In this document: positions 10,535 through 20,107 of the stretch, piece by piece | Layout: every line of letters begins with the position of its first letter | How positions within the stretch are numbered: the stretch's first letter is position 1 | NCBI GenBank assembly: GCA_946415315.1 | Contig: CAMKRZ010000010.1 | Coordinates: 19,058-83,057, forward strand | Source of the DNA: an uncultured Lachnoclostridium sp. | Lineage (GTDB): Bacteria > Bacillota > Clostridia > Lachnospirales > Lachnospiraceae | Length of the DNA: 64,000 nucleotides | Direction: 5' to 3' | Notes under the pieces: generated by a model | Databases searched by the model: none | What the model was told of the DNA's origin: nothing | The model's input: only the letters and a program-made list of their open reading frames with translations | Translations under genes and position numbers: made by a program

Positions 10535-12085
10535 ATGTTTCAGATAAAAAATGTTACAATAACTCATAATAAGGATCTTCATACGATCCTGGAGAATTTC
10601 TCTCTTGTGCTGAACGACGGCGATCGTGTCGTGATGATCGGCGAGGAGGGAAACGGAAAGTCCACTCTGATGAAGTGGATCTATGATCCGGAGCTTGTCG
10701 ACGATTACATCGATTACAGCGGCGAGAAGATCATGAGCGGTGAGAAACTCGGATATTTGCCGCAGGAGCTTCCGGAAGAGGCAAAGCACAAGACGGTCTG
10801 CGAGTACTTCTGCGAGAGCGCGGATTTTCTCGACAGGACGCCGAAGGAACTGTCCAAAATGGCGTCGGACTGCCACGTGGAACCGGAGTTTTTCTACCGC
10901 GAGCAGGAGATGTGCACACTCTCCGGCGGCGAGCGCGTGAAGGCGCAGATGATGCGCATCCTCGTGGAAAATCCGACGATCCTGCTGTTGGATGAGCCGT
11001 CGAACGACATTGATATCGAGACGCTTGAGTGGATGGAGGAATTGATCAACAGCTGGCCGCACGCGGTGCTGTTCATCTCACACGATGAGACGCTGATCGA
11101 GCGAACGGCGAACCGCGTGGTGCATTTCGAGCAGTTGAGACGCAAGACAATGTGCCGGCACACCGTGGCCAACGTGCCGTACCGTCAGTACGTTGAGGAG
11201 CGTCAGAATTCGTTTGAGAAGCAGGAACAGATCGCGCAGTGCGAACGGCGCGAGAAGCGCATCCGCGACGAGAAGATCCGGAAGATGGAGCAATCCGTGA
11301 ACTCGCAGCTGAGCAACGCGCACTATTCGTTCCACGACGCGATCGGGCGGCTTCTCAAGAAGAAAATGAAGAGCGTCAAGTCGCTCGAGCATCGCTTCGA
11401 GCGCGAGGACGAGAACATGACCGAGATGCCGGAGCAGGAGGAGGCGATCTTCTTCAAACTCGGCGACGAAAACAGCGCGATCCCGTCCGGCAAGTGGGTC
11501 GTCCAGTGTGACATCCCGGCGCTTACAACGCTGGACGGCAGTCGTGTTCTGTCGGAAAATGTCATCCTGAAGGTACGCGGTTCCGAGAAGATCGGGATCA
11601 TCGGCTACAACGGCTGCGGCAAGACGACGCTGATCTCAAAGATCGCGGAGGAACTGCTGGCAAGGCCGGATCTGCGGGCACAGTACATGCCGCAGAATTA
11701 CGAGGAACTCCTGGATCTTGACGAGACACCGGTTGATTATCTGGACACGACCGGGGACAAGGAGGAGCGGACGCGGATCCGCACGTATCTTGGTTCGCTC
11801 AAGTACACGGCGGATGAGATGGATCATCCGATCCGGGAACTGTCGGGCGGGCAGAAGGCGAAGGTTTTGCTGCTGAAACTCAGTATGTCCGGGGCGAACG
11901 TGCTCATTCTCGACGAGCCGACGCGGAATTTTTCGCCGCTGTCGGGACCGGTGATCCGGCGGATGCTCAAGGATTTTCCGGGCGCGATCATCAGTGTTTC
12001 GCACGACCGCAAATACCTTGTGGAGGTGTGCGATACCATTTATCGAATGAGCGCCGACGGACTGACCGCGGAAGCGCCGATGTGA
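10535..12085 (+). CDS. ABC-F family ATPase (possible ribosomal-protection type)
   Basis: Two ABC domains, Walker A GEEGNGKS and GYNGCGKT, LSGGE/LSGGQ signatures, no TM; alternative GTG start at 10523. Confidence 0.9.
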   Translation: MFQIKNVTITHNKDLHTILENFSLVLNDGDRVVMIGEEGNGKSTLMKWIYDPELVDDYIDYSGEKIMSGEKLGYLPQELPEEAKHKTVCEYFCESADFLDRTPKELSKMASDCHVEPEFFYREQEMCTLSGGERVKAQMMRILVENPTILLLDEPSNDIDIETLEWMEELINSWPHAVLFISHDETLIERTANRVVHFEQLRRKTMCRHTVANVPYRQYVEERQNSFEKQEQIAQCERREKRIRDEKIRKMEQSVNSQLSNAHYSFHDAIGRLLKKKMKSVKSLEHRFEREDENMTEMPEQEEAIFFKLGDENSAIPSGKWVVQCDIPALTTLDGSRVLSENVILKVRGSEKIGIIGYNGCGKTTLISKIAEELLARPDLRAQYMPQNYEELLDLDETPVDYLDTTGDKEERTRIRTYLGSLKYTADEMDHPIRELSGGQKAKVLLLKLSMSGANVLILDEPTRNFSPLSGPVIRRMLKDFPGAIISVSHDRKYLVEVCDTIYRMSADGLTAEAPM

Positions 12086-12180
12086 CCAAAAGCATATGCG
12101 GAAGAGCTGGTTTAGGCACAACGAGGTGCGGAAGACATCAGTCCGGGCGTTATAATTTGATTTCGGGAAAGGGGGAAACG

Positions 12181-12918
12181 ATGAGGAGTACAAAGATTTT
12201 TCAAAGCGGCAGAGGGCTGCTGTTGCTTGCTGTCTTTCTGACATCCATTCTCATGGTCGGATGCGGACCGACGTACGCGACGGACGAGCAGATGAAGGAA
12301 TACGCGGCTACCGTCACGCACGGTGAAAAGGCTGAATTCGTGGAGAAGATCGGCGAGCGCAGGCTGCATTATAAGACCGAACGCGGCGTGGAGTTCGACG
12401 TATGGACATTTGACAAGGATATCCAGATCGACGGAAGTCATGTGTGCTACACGGATGAATACGGGATCGCTGACGATTATGATGACGGAGTCTACAACCT
12501 GTACAAGGAGGAGATCGAGAGACTCATGGAGGGTTGCGGGCTCAACGTGAAACTGTACTCACCGCAGTTTGACTGTCTTTCGGCGTTCACGCTGGCGGTT
12601 GACGAGTCGGTTTTGCAGGAGCAGGCGGGGAAGATCGACACGTTTCTGACCGGACTTCGCGACATTGCGAAGCGCGAGGCAGCGCTGCACTCCGACGGAT
12701 ATTCCGTGAAATTCCCCTGCGAAGTCAAACTGCATGCGGAAGACGGCTACTACAATACGAAGAGCGCGGAAGGATGGACGCTGACGATCACGGCATCCTC
12801 GCCGGACGCGTACCTGGATATACGCAAGTGGGTGCGCTCCGACACGCGCTCGGAAAATGTCGTGTCACCCGACCGGAACGGTGTGCTGGTCGAAGTGACG
12901 GGCAGCGGTACGAACTGA
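12181..12918 (+). CDS. Lipoprotein of unknown function
   Basis: MRSTKIFQSGRGLLLLAVFLTSILMVGC signal peptide and lipobox. Confidence 0.75.
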   Translation: MRSTKIFQSGRGLLLLAVFLTSILMVGCGPTYATDEQMKEYAATVTHGEKAEFVEKIGERRLHYKTERGVEFDVWTFDKDIQIDGSHVCYTDEYGIADDYDDGVYNLYKEEIERLMEGCGLNVKLYSPQFDCLSAFTLAVDESVLQEQAGKIDTFLTGLRDIAKREAALHSDGYSVKFPCEVKLHAEDGYYNTKSAEGWTLTITASSPDAYLDIRKWVRSDTRSENVVSPDRNGVLVEVTGSGTN

Positions 12919-13008
12919 GAACAAAATACGTCATGACGGGCGGGACCATGTGATCCGCGGGATTGCAGGCATTGTGACCGCTATGAGCAGAACAGTAAGC
13001 GAGGAATT

Positions 13009-14148
13009 ATGAATACGATCGGAACAAGAACAATCGAGACGGAGAGACTCATTTTGCGTAGATACCGGATCGAGGACGCAGAGGATATGTTCCATAACTG
13101 GACGTCCGACCCGGAAGTCACGAAGTTTCTCTCGTGGCCGACGCACACAAGTGTTGACTTCACGAGGAGCCTCCTGACGAAGTGGGTTTCGTTCTATGAG
13201 GACGGAAAGACGTACAACTGGGGGATCACCCTGAAGGGCGAGGACCGCGTCATCGGCAACATCGCGGTCGTCGAGCGCGACGAGCGGACGTGCTCCTATG
13301 AGATCGGCTACTGCCTGGGCAAAGCCTGGTGGGGAAAGGGGATCATGCCGGAGGCACTCCGGGCTGTGATCGACTACCTTTTCGAGGGCGAGAGCGATCT
13401 GATGCGGGTCTACGCAACGCACGACCTGCGCAATCCGAAGTCCGGGCGCGTGATGCAGAAAGCAGGCATGCACTATGACGGCATTTTGCGCGGATCGAAG
13501 AAAAATGTCCACGGGATCCACGACACGGCATACTACTCGGTGCTCCGCAGCGACCGCGTGACGCGGGAGCAGTACGAGGCGCTGTTCACGGAGATGTATC
13601 CGAACTTTTTCGAGAATGAGTATGTCCGGAACATCGCGGAGGATGAGGTTGTGTCGGAGCAGATCCTGCGGCTTGCGGAGTTCGACCCGAACTGCTACGA
13701 GAAGTATTTTCCGGGAAATGTGACGTTCGGTTATTACGACGGTGACATCGAGGAGTTGCGCAAGGCTGTGGCGACCGTGGTCGGTCACTGGCCGCAGTTC
13801 TTCAACGAAAACAGCCGCATTTATTGTGGGTTTGTGGACGGCAAGGTGGCGAGTTTCTGCCTGATCGAAGATTTCGGCGAGCGTGTCGTCAACGGCATGA
13901 CCTGGAAGATCGGCGGACCGGGATGCGTGGGAACGCTCATGGAGTATCGCAACCGCGGCATCGGGCTTTCGATGATCCGGAATGTTACGCAGATTCTGCG
14001 GGAAGAATTTTACGATTACAGTTACATTCACTACACATACGAGCCGCAATGGTACGGGCTGCTGGGCTATAAGACAGTGTTGCAGTGGAACGGAAGCGGG
14101 TTCATTGAGAGTGACCGGATTGCGGAGCGGTTCAGAAGTTACGTCTGA
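13009..14148 (+). CDS. Tandem GNAT acetyltransferase (RimJ-like N-terminal, second GNAT C-terminal)
   Basis: IETERLILRRYRIEDAEDMF...EIGYCLGKAWWGKGIMPEA; C-terminal GTLMEYRNRGIGLSMIRNVTQ. Confidence 0.85.
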   Translation: MNTIGTRTIETERLILRRYRIEDAEDMFHNWTSDPEVTKFLSWPTHTSVDFTRSLLTKWVSFYEDGKTYNWGITLKGEDRVIGNIAVVERDERTCSYEIGYCLGKAWWGKGIMPEALRAVIDYLFEGESDLMRVYATHDLRNPKSGRVMQKAGMHYDGILRGSKKNVHGIHDTAYYSVLRSDRVTREQYEALFTEMYPNFFENEYVRNIAEDEVVSEQILRLAEFDPNCYEKYFPGNVTFGYYDGDIEELRKAVATVVGHWPQFFNENSRIYCGFVDGKVASFCLIEDFGERVVNGMTWKIGGPGCVGTLMEYRNRGIGLSMIRNVTQILREEFYDYSYIHYTYEPQWYGLLGYKTVLQWNGSGFIESDRIAERFRSYV

Positions 14149-14171
14149 GAGGACGGGGAGGAAACGACAAA

Positions 14172-14660
14172 ATGACAAACGATTGCGGTTTTTCGAAGGA
14201 CAACGACTGGTTTCGATACCGCGCCGGCGCGATACTGGTGCGGGACGGGAAAATGCTGTTCGTAAGATCGATGTACGGCGGCTACTATTACATGGTCGGC
14301 GGCGGAGTGCATATCTGGGAGACATCGGCGGAATGTGTGGAGCGCGAGACGTTCGAGGAGACCGGAGCGCGCTGCAAGGCAGAGCGGGTTGCCATCATCT
14401 GCGAGAACATTTTCCGGGGAAAGGACGGAGCGATCGACAAGAAAAACTGCCATGTGCTGGAGTTTTATTACCTGATGAGTGTGCCGGACGACGCCGTGTT
14501 CAACGAGAAAAATGACGATGGCGAGGAGCTGGTGTGGGTTCCCGTGGAGGACATTCCGAACGCAGACATCCGCCCCGCATTCCTGCGGGAACGTCTGGCG
14601 GGAGTCTTCGCGGGAGAACCGCTGATGCACGTGATCAACCGGGAGGCAGCGGACAACTGA
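14172..14660 (+). CDS. Nudix hydrolase
   Basis: Nudix box GGGVHIWETSAECVERETFEETGARC. Confidence 0.92.
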   Translation: MTNDCGFSKDNDWFRYRAGAILVRDGKMLFVRSMYGGYYYMVGGGVHIWETSAECVERETFEETGARCKAERVAIICENIFRGKDGAIDKKNCHVLEFYYLMSVPDDAVFNEKNDDGEELVWVPVEDIPNADIRPAFLRERLAGVFAGEPLMHVINREAADN

Positions 14661-14732
14661 GGGGAAGTGACGCGCGGCCTGATCCGCAAACCGGGTTTAG
14701 CAACGAATCAAACAGAAAAGGAGATATCACAC

Positions 14733-15278
14733 ATGATACTGCATGACGGTCGGCCGGCAAGCACAGAGGGGCGTCTGCCGCGCGAGGTGAGGACTTACGA
14801 CTACCTTGACAATCTCGGGATCGTGTATAAGAGAACCGATCACGAGCCGGCGAACACGATGGAGGCGTGCAACGAGATCGACGCGATCCTCGGGGTTATC
14901 ATTTGCAAAAACCTCTTCCTGTGCAATCGCCAGAAGACGAACTTTTATCTGCTGATGATGCCGGGCGACAAGAAGTTCAAGACCAAGGAACTGTCCGCGC
15001 AGATCAACTCGGCGCGTCTGTCGTTCGCGGAACCGGAGGACATGCTCCGGTATCTCGACATTGAGCCGGGTGCCGTGAGTATCATGGGGCTGATGAACGA
15101 TAAAGATCACGCCGTGCAGCTGCTGATCGACGAGGACGTGCTGAAGGACGAGGAGCTCGGCTGCCATCCGTGCGTGTGCACGTCAAGCCTTCGGATGAAG
15201 ACGAAGGATGTGATCGAAAAATTCCTGCCGTCGACCGGGCACACGTACAAGACCGTGCATCTGGTCGGAGAAGACTGA
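14733..15278 (+). CDS. YbaK/ProX-type aminoacyl-tRNA deacylase
   Basis: YLDNLGIVYKRTDHEPANTMEACNEIDAILG.IICKNLFLCN; ELSAQINSARLSFA; PSTGHTYKTVHL; ATG 14733 after AAAGGAG. Confidence 0.88.
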   Translation: MILHDGRPASTEGRLPREVRTYDYLDNLGIVYKRTDHEPANTMEACNEIDAILGVIICKNLFLCNRQKTNFYLLMMPGDKKFKTKELSAQINSARLSFAEPEDMLRYLDIEPGAVSIMGLMNDKDHAVQLLIDEDVLKDEELGCHPCVCTSSLRMKTKDVIEKFLPSTGHTYKTVHLVGED

Positions 15279-15330
15279 GGAAGCGCTGATATCAGCATTT
15301 TCAAAAAACAAGAATTGCGAGGGGAATACA

Positions 15331-16038
15331 ATGAGACTGATCTTAGTACGTCACGGGGATCCGAACTACGAACTGGACTGCTTAACGGAACTGGGGCACA
15401 AACAGGCGAAGGTTGTCGCGAAGAGACTGATGGAGGAGGGGATTGAGGAAATCTACTGCTCTCCGCAGGGACGCGCGCAGCAGACTGCGAAGCCGTTCTC
15501 GGAACTGTCCGGGATCGACACGATCCACACGCTCGATTTTATGCGTGAGCTTCGGTTCGGAAGTCTGGAGAATCTGTACAGAGAGGGAAATCCCTGGCTC
15601 TGCTCGTTCGGGCTGATGCACAAGGGCGTGGATCTGCGGGATCCGAGCTGGCAGGAGTTCGCTGATTTTGCGAACAATACGGCGACCGTCGACGTGAACA
15701 CGGTTCAGGCCGGTGTCGACGAGTGGCTCGCGACGCTTGGCTATAAGCGCGAAGGGCTGTACTACCGCTGCACGAACGAGACCGACGAGAAGAGGACGAT
15801 CGTTCTGTTCAGCCACGGAGGCTCTTCGACGGCGCTTCTTGCCCGCGTGTTCAATATTCCGTTCCCGCACATGTGCGTCATGTTCGGCCATATTCCGCAC
15901 ACCTGCATTACGTCGCTGCGGTTCGATCGCAGGCCGGACAGCCTCTCCATGCCGATCCTCGAGTACTCGGTGGACGCAAGGCATCTGAATACGATGAATG
16001 AGGGAATGACCGGTTCGGTGGAGAGAGCGCAGAGTTGA
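15331..16038 (+). CDS. Histidine phosphatase family protein
   Basis: LILVRHGDPNY, FSHGGSSTALLARVF motifs. Confidence 0.9.
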   Translation: MRLILVRHGDPNYELDCLTELGHKQAKVVAKRLMEEGIEEIYCSPQGRAQQTAKPFSELSGIDTIHTLDFMRELRFGSLENLYREGNPWLCSFGLMHKGVDLRDPSWQEFADFANNTATVDVNTVQAGVDEWLATLGYKREGLYYRCTNETDEKRTIVLFSHGGSSTALLARVFNIPFPHMCVMFGHIPHTCITSLRFDRRPDSLSMPILEYSVDARHLNTMNEGMTGSVERAQS

Positions 16039-16064
16039 ACCCCGGATCTTTCCGGAAGAAACTA

Positions 16065-16087
16065 TTTGCGGGGGTTAATCCCGCAAA
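16065..16087 (+). other. Hairpin TTTGCGGG/CCCGCAAA, competing with AACCCC(16038-16043)/GGGGTT(16071-16076)
   Basis: Perfect 8-bp inverted repeat; alternative pairing shares G16071-G16072. Confidence 0.5.
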
Positions 16088-16107
16088 ACTGAGAAAGGGT
16101 GATTTCA

Positions 16108-16140
16108 ATGGTAATGGTTTTAAGACTTCGGAATATCTGA
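16108..16140 (+). other. Possible 10-codon mini-ORF MVMVLRLRNI in the leader of the 16217 gene
   Basis: AAAGGGTG upstream of ATG 16108, TGA 16138; followed by GCATGAAACC/GGTTTCATGC hairpin. Confidence 0.35.
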
Positions 16141-16142
16141 TC

Positions 16143-16172
16143 GCATGAAACCGTTGATGAATGGTTTCATGC
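16143..16172 (+). other. Hairpin GCATGAAACC-N10-GGTTTCATGC
   Basis: Perfect 10-bp inverted repeat, no T-tract. Confidence 0.6.
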
Positions 16173-16216
16173 TCTGTGTGCATATGAAACTATGAAATCA
16201 AAAGGAGATAAGAAAA

Positions 16217-17338
16217 ATGATATTCCAGGATAATATAATCAAACAGTATTTGAAAAATGTGTACTTTATCGCGGGCACGCCCTGCGGCGGCAAGACGATC
16301 GTATCGCGGGCGCTCGCAAAGAAATACGGGATTCCGGTGTACGACATCGATGAGCGTTTTCCGGAGCACCAGGCAATGTCCGATCCGGCTTCGCAGCCGG
16401 CGATGAACAAAAACTTCCGCGACGCCGATGAGTTCTTCGGAAGAAGCGTGGAGGAGTACAAGGCGTGGCTTCTCAAGAACACGAGAGAGCAGCTCGATTT
16501 CGTCCTGCTCGATCTCATGCGGATGTCGAAGGATCAGATCGTGCTGTGCGACTGTCATCTGACTCTCGAACAGGCAGCGCAGATCACGGATCCCGCGCAC
16601 GTGGCGTTCATGCTGAAGAAGCCGGAAAATCTTGTGGACGAGTATTGCAACCGCCCGGATCATCAGGGCTTCAGTGATTTCATTCACAGTGCGACCGATT
16701 TTGAGAAGGCGAAGGCGACCTGCAACGAGACGCTTCTTTCGCTCAACGCGAAGTATTTTGAGGACGTCAAGGCGAGCGGGTATTTCTGGATCGACCGCGG
16801 GGACGGACTGAGTGTTGAGGAGACCGTGGCGCGCACGGCGAAGCATTTCGGGTTTGACGAGATGTTTCAGAACGCGGGCGCGGCAGCGGAGGACGTGACA
16901 ATCGTCAAAGTCGACAGGGATACGCCGCTTGCGGAAGAGTTCCTTCACTTCGTGGAGAACTGCTCGTGGACGGAAGTGCGCGACCATATCGCGGGTTTGA
17001 TCCGGGGATGGGAGTTCACAGACTGGGAGACGATGTTCGCGGCAGTGAAGAACGGTAAGATCGTCGGTATGGCGTCGCTTCTGAAGACGGACTACTATCC
17101 GTTGCCGGAAATCTTTCCGTGGGTGTCGTGCGTGTTTGTCGAGAAGGAGTACCGCGGAAATCGGATCAGCGGCAGGCTGATCGACGCGGCCAACCGGTTT
17201 GCGAAGGAACAGGGGTTTGCGAAGACCTACATTCCGACGGAGCACATGGGGCTGTATGAGCGGTACGGTTACACGTATGTGCGAGATATCGTCAACTACG
17301 GCGGCGGCACCGACCGCCTCTATATGAAAACGCTGTAA
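16217..17338 (+). CDS. P-loop kinase-like domain fused to C-terminal GNAT acetyltransferase
   Basis: YFIAGTPCGGKTIVSRALAKKYGIPVYDID Walker A; C-terminal CVFVEKEYRGNRISGRLIDAANRFAKEQG GNAT. Confidence 0.85.
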   Translation: MIFQDNIIKQYLKNVYFIAGTPCGGKTIVSRALAKKYGIPVYDIDERFPEHQAMSDPASQPAMNKNFRDADEFFGRSVEEYKAWLLKNTREQLDFVLLDLMRMSKDQIVLCDCHLTLEQAAQITDPAHVAFMLKKPENLVDEYCNRPDHQGFSDFIHSATDFEKAKATCNETLLSLNAKYFEDVKASGYFWIDRGDGLSVEETVARTAKHFGFDEMFQNAGAAAEDVTIVKVDRDTPLAEEFLHFVENCSWTEVRDHIAGLIRGWEFTDWETMFAAVKNGKIVGMASLLKTDYYPLPEIFPWVSCVFVEKEYRGNRISGRLIDAANRFAKEQGFAKTYIPTEHMGLYERYGYTYVRDIVNYGGGTDRLYMKTL

Positions 17339-17426
17339 ACGCCTTAAAACAATGATTCTACTAATGTAGAATGTTGTGGCTGAACAGCACTGCAAAAGGC
17401 GATTCAACGGTGAAGGGGGTGATCCG

Positions 17427-18212
17427 ATGAACATTTTTGTCGAGGGCGTGCAGGGTGCCGGCAAGAGCACACTGGTCGGCCTGCTGGCGGAACATTTTCC
17501 GAAGTACCGGGTGTTTCGTGAGGGCGACTATAACCCCGTGGAACTTGCCTGGTGCGCATACCTGACAGAGGCGCAGTACGCGGAAGTGCTCGCGAAGTAT
17601 GACAGTCTCCGCGGGGAGATCATCGCGAACACGCACACGGAGGGCGATCATCGGATCGTCACCTACACAAGAATCATCACGGATGTTCCGGGGTTCCACA
17701 AGGACCTGGAGCAGTATGAGATTTACAACAATCGGCTGGGCAGGGCGGAGTTTGAGGAGATCATCCTCGGGCGGTACGCGAAGTGGAACGGCGATGAATC
17801 CGTTTTTGAGTGTTCCATGTTTCAGAACATTGTGGAAAATCAGATCCTTTTTTACGAGATGAAAGACGAAGAGATCGTGGATTTTTTCCTGCGGCTTAAG
17901 GCCGTTCTCGCGGGGCGGGACTTCCGGATCTTGTATCTGGAGGCAGATGACATTGCCGGATCTCTTCAGGTCATCCGTAAGGAGCGGGTCGATGAGAACG
18001 GAGTGGAGATGTGGTTCCCTCTGATGGTCGGTTTCCTTGAGGAGAGCCCACACGGCACGCGCCACGGATTGAAAGGCTTTGAAGGACTGGTAAAGCATAT
18101 GGAGCACCGCAAATCCGTGGAGAAGCGGATCCTTCAGGAAGTCTTCCCGGAGAAGGCGGTGATCCTAAGGTCGAAACAGTATGATTTGAATGCGGTTTTG
18201 GCAAATCTTTGA
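17427..18212 (+). CDS. P-loop NTPase/kinase-like protein
   Basis: MNIFVEGVQGAGKSTLVGLLAEHF; ATG 17427 with GAAGGGGGTGATC RBS. Confidence 0.8.
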   Translation: MNIFVEGVQGAGKSTLVGLLAEHFPKYRVFREGDYNPVELAWCAYLTEAQYAEVLAKYDSLRGEIIANTHTEGDHRIVTYTRIITDVPGFHKDLEQYEIYNNRLGRAEFEEIILGRYAKWNGDESVFECSMFQNIVENQILFYEMKDEEIVDFFLRLKAVLAGRDFRILYLEADDIAGSLQVIRKERVDENGVEMWFPLMVGFLEESPHGTRHGLKGFEGLVKHMEHRKSVEKRILQEVFPEKAVILRSKQYDLNAVLANL

Positions 18213-18227
18213 GCCGGACCGCAGGAT

Positions 18228-19301
18228 TTGGAGGACAAAAAGACGAATATTCTTGATCAGGCAAAAGAATTATATGAACTGAACGGTTATGAATTGCATG
18301 CGGTGTCCGGACATGAGGGCGGCCGTAATGAAATTTATATCTGCACGCTCGGCGGTGAGAAGAAGTATGTGCTTCGCATCTCGGCGACGGGCGACCGCAC
18401 GGAGGAGGACTATCTCGCGGAGACTGAGTTCGTGCATTATCTGGCGGAAAAAGGGGCTCCTGTGGCGGATGTGATCCCGTCGAAATGCGGGAAGCTCGTG
18501 GAGCGCATGATCGCGGAACAAGATGCAGCCACAGAGAGTGCTGTTGCAGGAGACAACGCAGTTGCAGGTGACGCCGCAGCTGCCGGAATGCCTGCTTTCG
18601 TGAGTCTCTTCGCGTTTGCGAAGGGCATGCTCATGTACGACAACGGCTATCGGTACCGCGAGGGAGCGCCGCTCACGGAGTACTTTTACAACACCGGTAA
18701 GGCGCTCGGCGCAATCCACCGGATGGCGAAGGATTTTACGCCGAAGCACCGCAGACCGGACTATTTCGACAAGTTCAACATGGACTACATCGGGCAGCTG
18801 ATCCCGGATGAGTTTGCGGAACTGAAGGCGGCGATCGCCGATCGGATCCGACAGTTTACGGAGCTTCCGCAGACTTTGGACAATTACGGGCTTGTGCACT
18901 TCGATTTCTGCGACGGCAACTATCATGTGGATATGAGCAACGGTGATGTGACGGCGTTTGACTTCGACAACTGTTGCTACTGCTGGTACATGTTCGACCT
19001 GGCGCACTTGTGGACACACGGTGTAGGCTGGTTTCAGCATGAGAGTGATGTGAACAGGCGCAGGCAAGGCATGGACTGGTATTTCAGCTACATTCTGGAC
19101 GGCTACCGCAGTGAGACCGCGGTTTCCGAGGAGGAGCTGTCGAAGCTTACACTCTACATCGACATGACGATCATCGAGAGCATCGTGGACGAGTTTGAGT
19201 GTGCGGCGCGCGAGGGCGAGGACGTCGATCCCGAGGACATCGAGGACGATGCGGAGTGCCTGATTAATGGGATTCCTTACGGGGGATTCTTCGAGGAGTA
19301 G
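18228..19301 (+). CDS. Aminoglycoside phosphotransferase-fold (APH/ChoK) kinase
   Basis: LVHFDFCDGNYHVDMSNGDVTAFDFDNCCYCWYMFDLAHL (HxDxxxxN, DFD); TTG start. Confidence 0.85.
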   Translation: MEDKKTNILDQAKELYELNGYELHAVSGHEGGRNEIYICTLGGEKKYVLRISATGDRTEEDYLAETEFVHYLAEKGAPVADVIPSKCGKLVERMIAEQDAATESAVAGDNAVAGDAAAAGMPAFVSLFAFAKGMLMYDNGYRYREGAPLTEYFYNTGKALGAIHRMAKDFTPKHRRPDYFDKFNMDYIGQLIPDEFAELKAAIADRIRQFTELPQTLDNYGLVHFDFCDGNYHVDMSNGDVTAFDFDNCCYCWYMFDLAHLWTHGVGWFQHESDVNRRRQGMDWYFSYILDGYRSETAVSEEELSKLTLYIDMTIIESIVDEFECAAREGEDVDPEDIEDDAECLINGIPYGGFFEE

Positions 19302-19303
19302 AA

Positions 19304-20107
19304 ATGATTTCTTTGACAAGACAACAGATGGAAAATGAGTTTGCCTCATTTTGCGAAGAGTTATTTCGCCTTCCCGAGATCGGGAGCATCAAAGCGAGAA
19401 CCGTTACCGTGCTGCGCGACGATTTGCGGGAGGCTGCGAAAGAGGCCGTCGTGGTCAGTTATCACGACTGCTTCAGCGACATCGACATGGGGATTTGCGT
19501 GTGTCTTCCGGCTGACGGGTCTGTCACTCCGGAAGAGTACATGCGGCGGATCGACCGTCTCGGTGTGACGGAGGAGACCGCGCTCGGATGGATGTTCGTG
19601 CCGGAAAATGCGATGTACCGCATCATTTTCCAAAACGGAATGCGGTATGACTTCGGCTTTGAGTTTACGTATGCGGACGGTGCGAGCGTGGAGCTCGGCG
19701 AGGCGCCGGCGTGTGAGGACAACGCGAACTGGCCGCTGGAGAACATCCGGCGGTTCTGGTTTGTACAGGTTCAGGCACTCGGCAAATTGTACCGCAGGGA
19801 CTACCTGATCGGTGCGCATCTCGCGAACATGAACTGCAACGAGACGCTCGTGATGCAGATGGTGTTGCGGGATCTGAAGTACAGGACCAACCACCATCGC
19901 TACGGATACTCAGAGGAGTCGGAGTACGTGAAGGATCTGGGACGGATGCCGTACCAAAGCGCGGATGCAACGTTTCAGAGAATCGCGGATCAGCTGTATG
20001 CGGCGGCGCTTACGTACGATCGGCTGACGAAGGAATTCTATCCGGAGTACCGCGATCACAGCGGGGATTTCTTCGCAATCTGGGACTGGTATGATAAGAA
20101 TCGGTGA
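19304..20107 (+). CDS. Nucleotidyltransferase-fold protein (aminoglycoside adenylyltransferase-like)
   Basis: SYHDCFSDIDMGICVCLP NT motif; C-terminal helical region; GTGA overlap with next gene. Confidence 0.65.
   Translation: MISLTRQQMENEFASFCEELFRLPEIGSIKARTVTVLRDDLREAAKEAVVVSYHDCFSDIDMGICVCLPADGSVTPEEYMRRIDRLGVTEETALGWMFVPENAMYRIIFQNGMRYDFGFEFTYADGASVELGEAPACEDNANWPLENIRRFWFVQVQALGKLYRRDYLIGAHLANMNCNETLVMQMVLRDLKYRTNHHRYGYSEESEYVKDLGRMPYQSADATFQRIADQLYAAALTYDRLTKEFYPEYRDHSGDFFAIWDWYDKNR

Noticed and set aside
12931-14325. 464-aa minus-strand ORF
   Set aside because: Antisense to the tandem GNAT gene; no family signature.
17344-17381. Inverted repeat ATTCTAC-TAAT-GTAGAAT as a BlaI/MecI-type operator
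   Set aside because: Only a short palindrome; no such regulator in the window and no promoter seen, so operator assignment is unsupported.
18270-19349. 359-aa minus-strand ORF
   Set aside because: Mirror of the APH-fold kinase reading frame.
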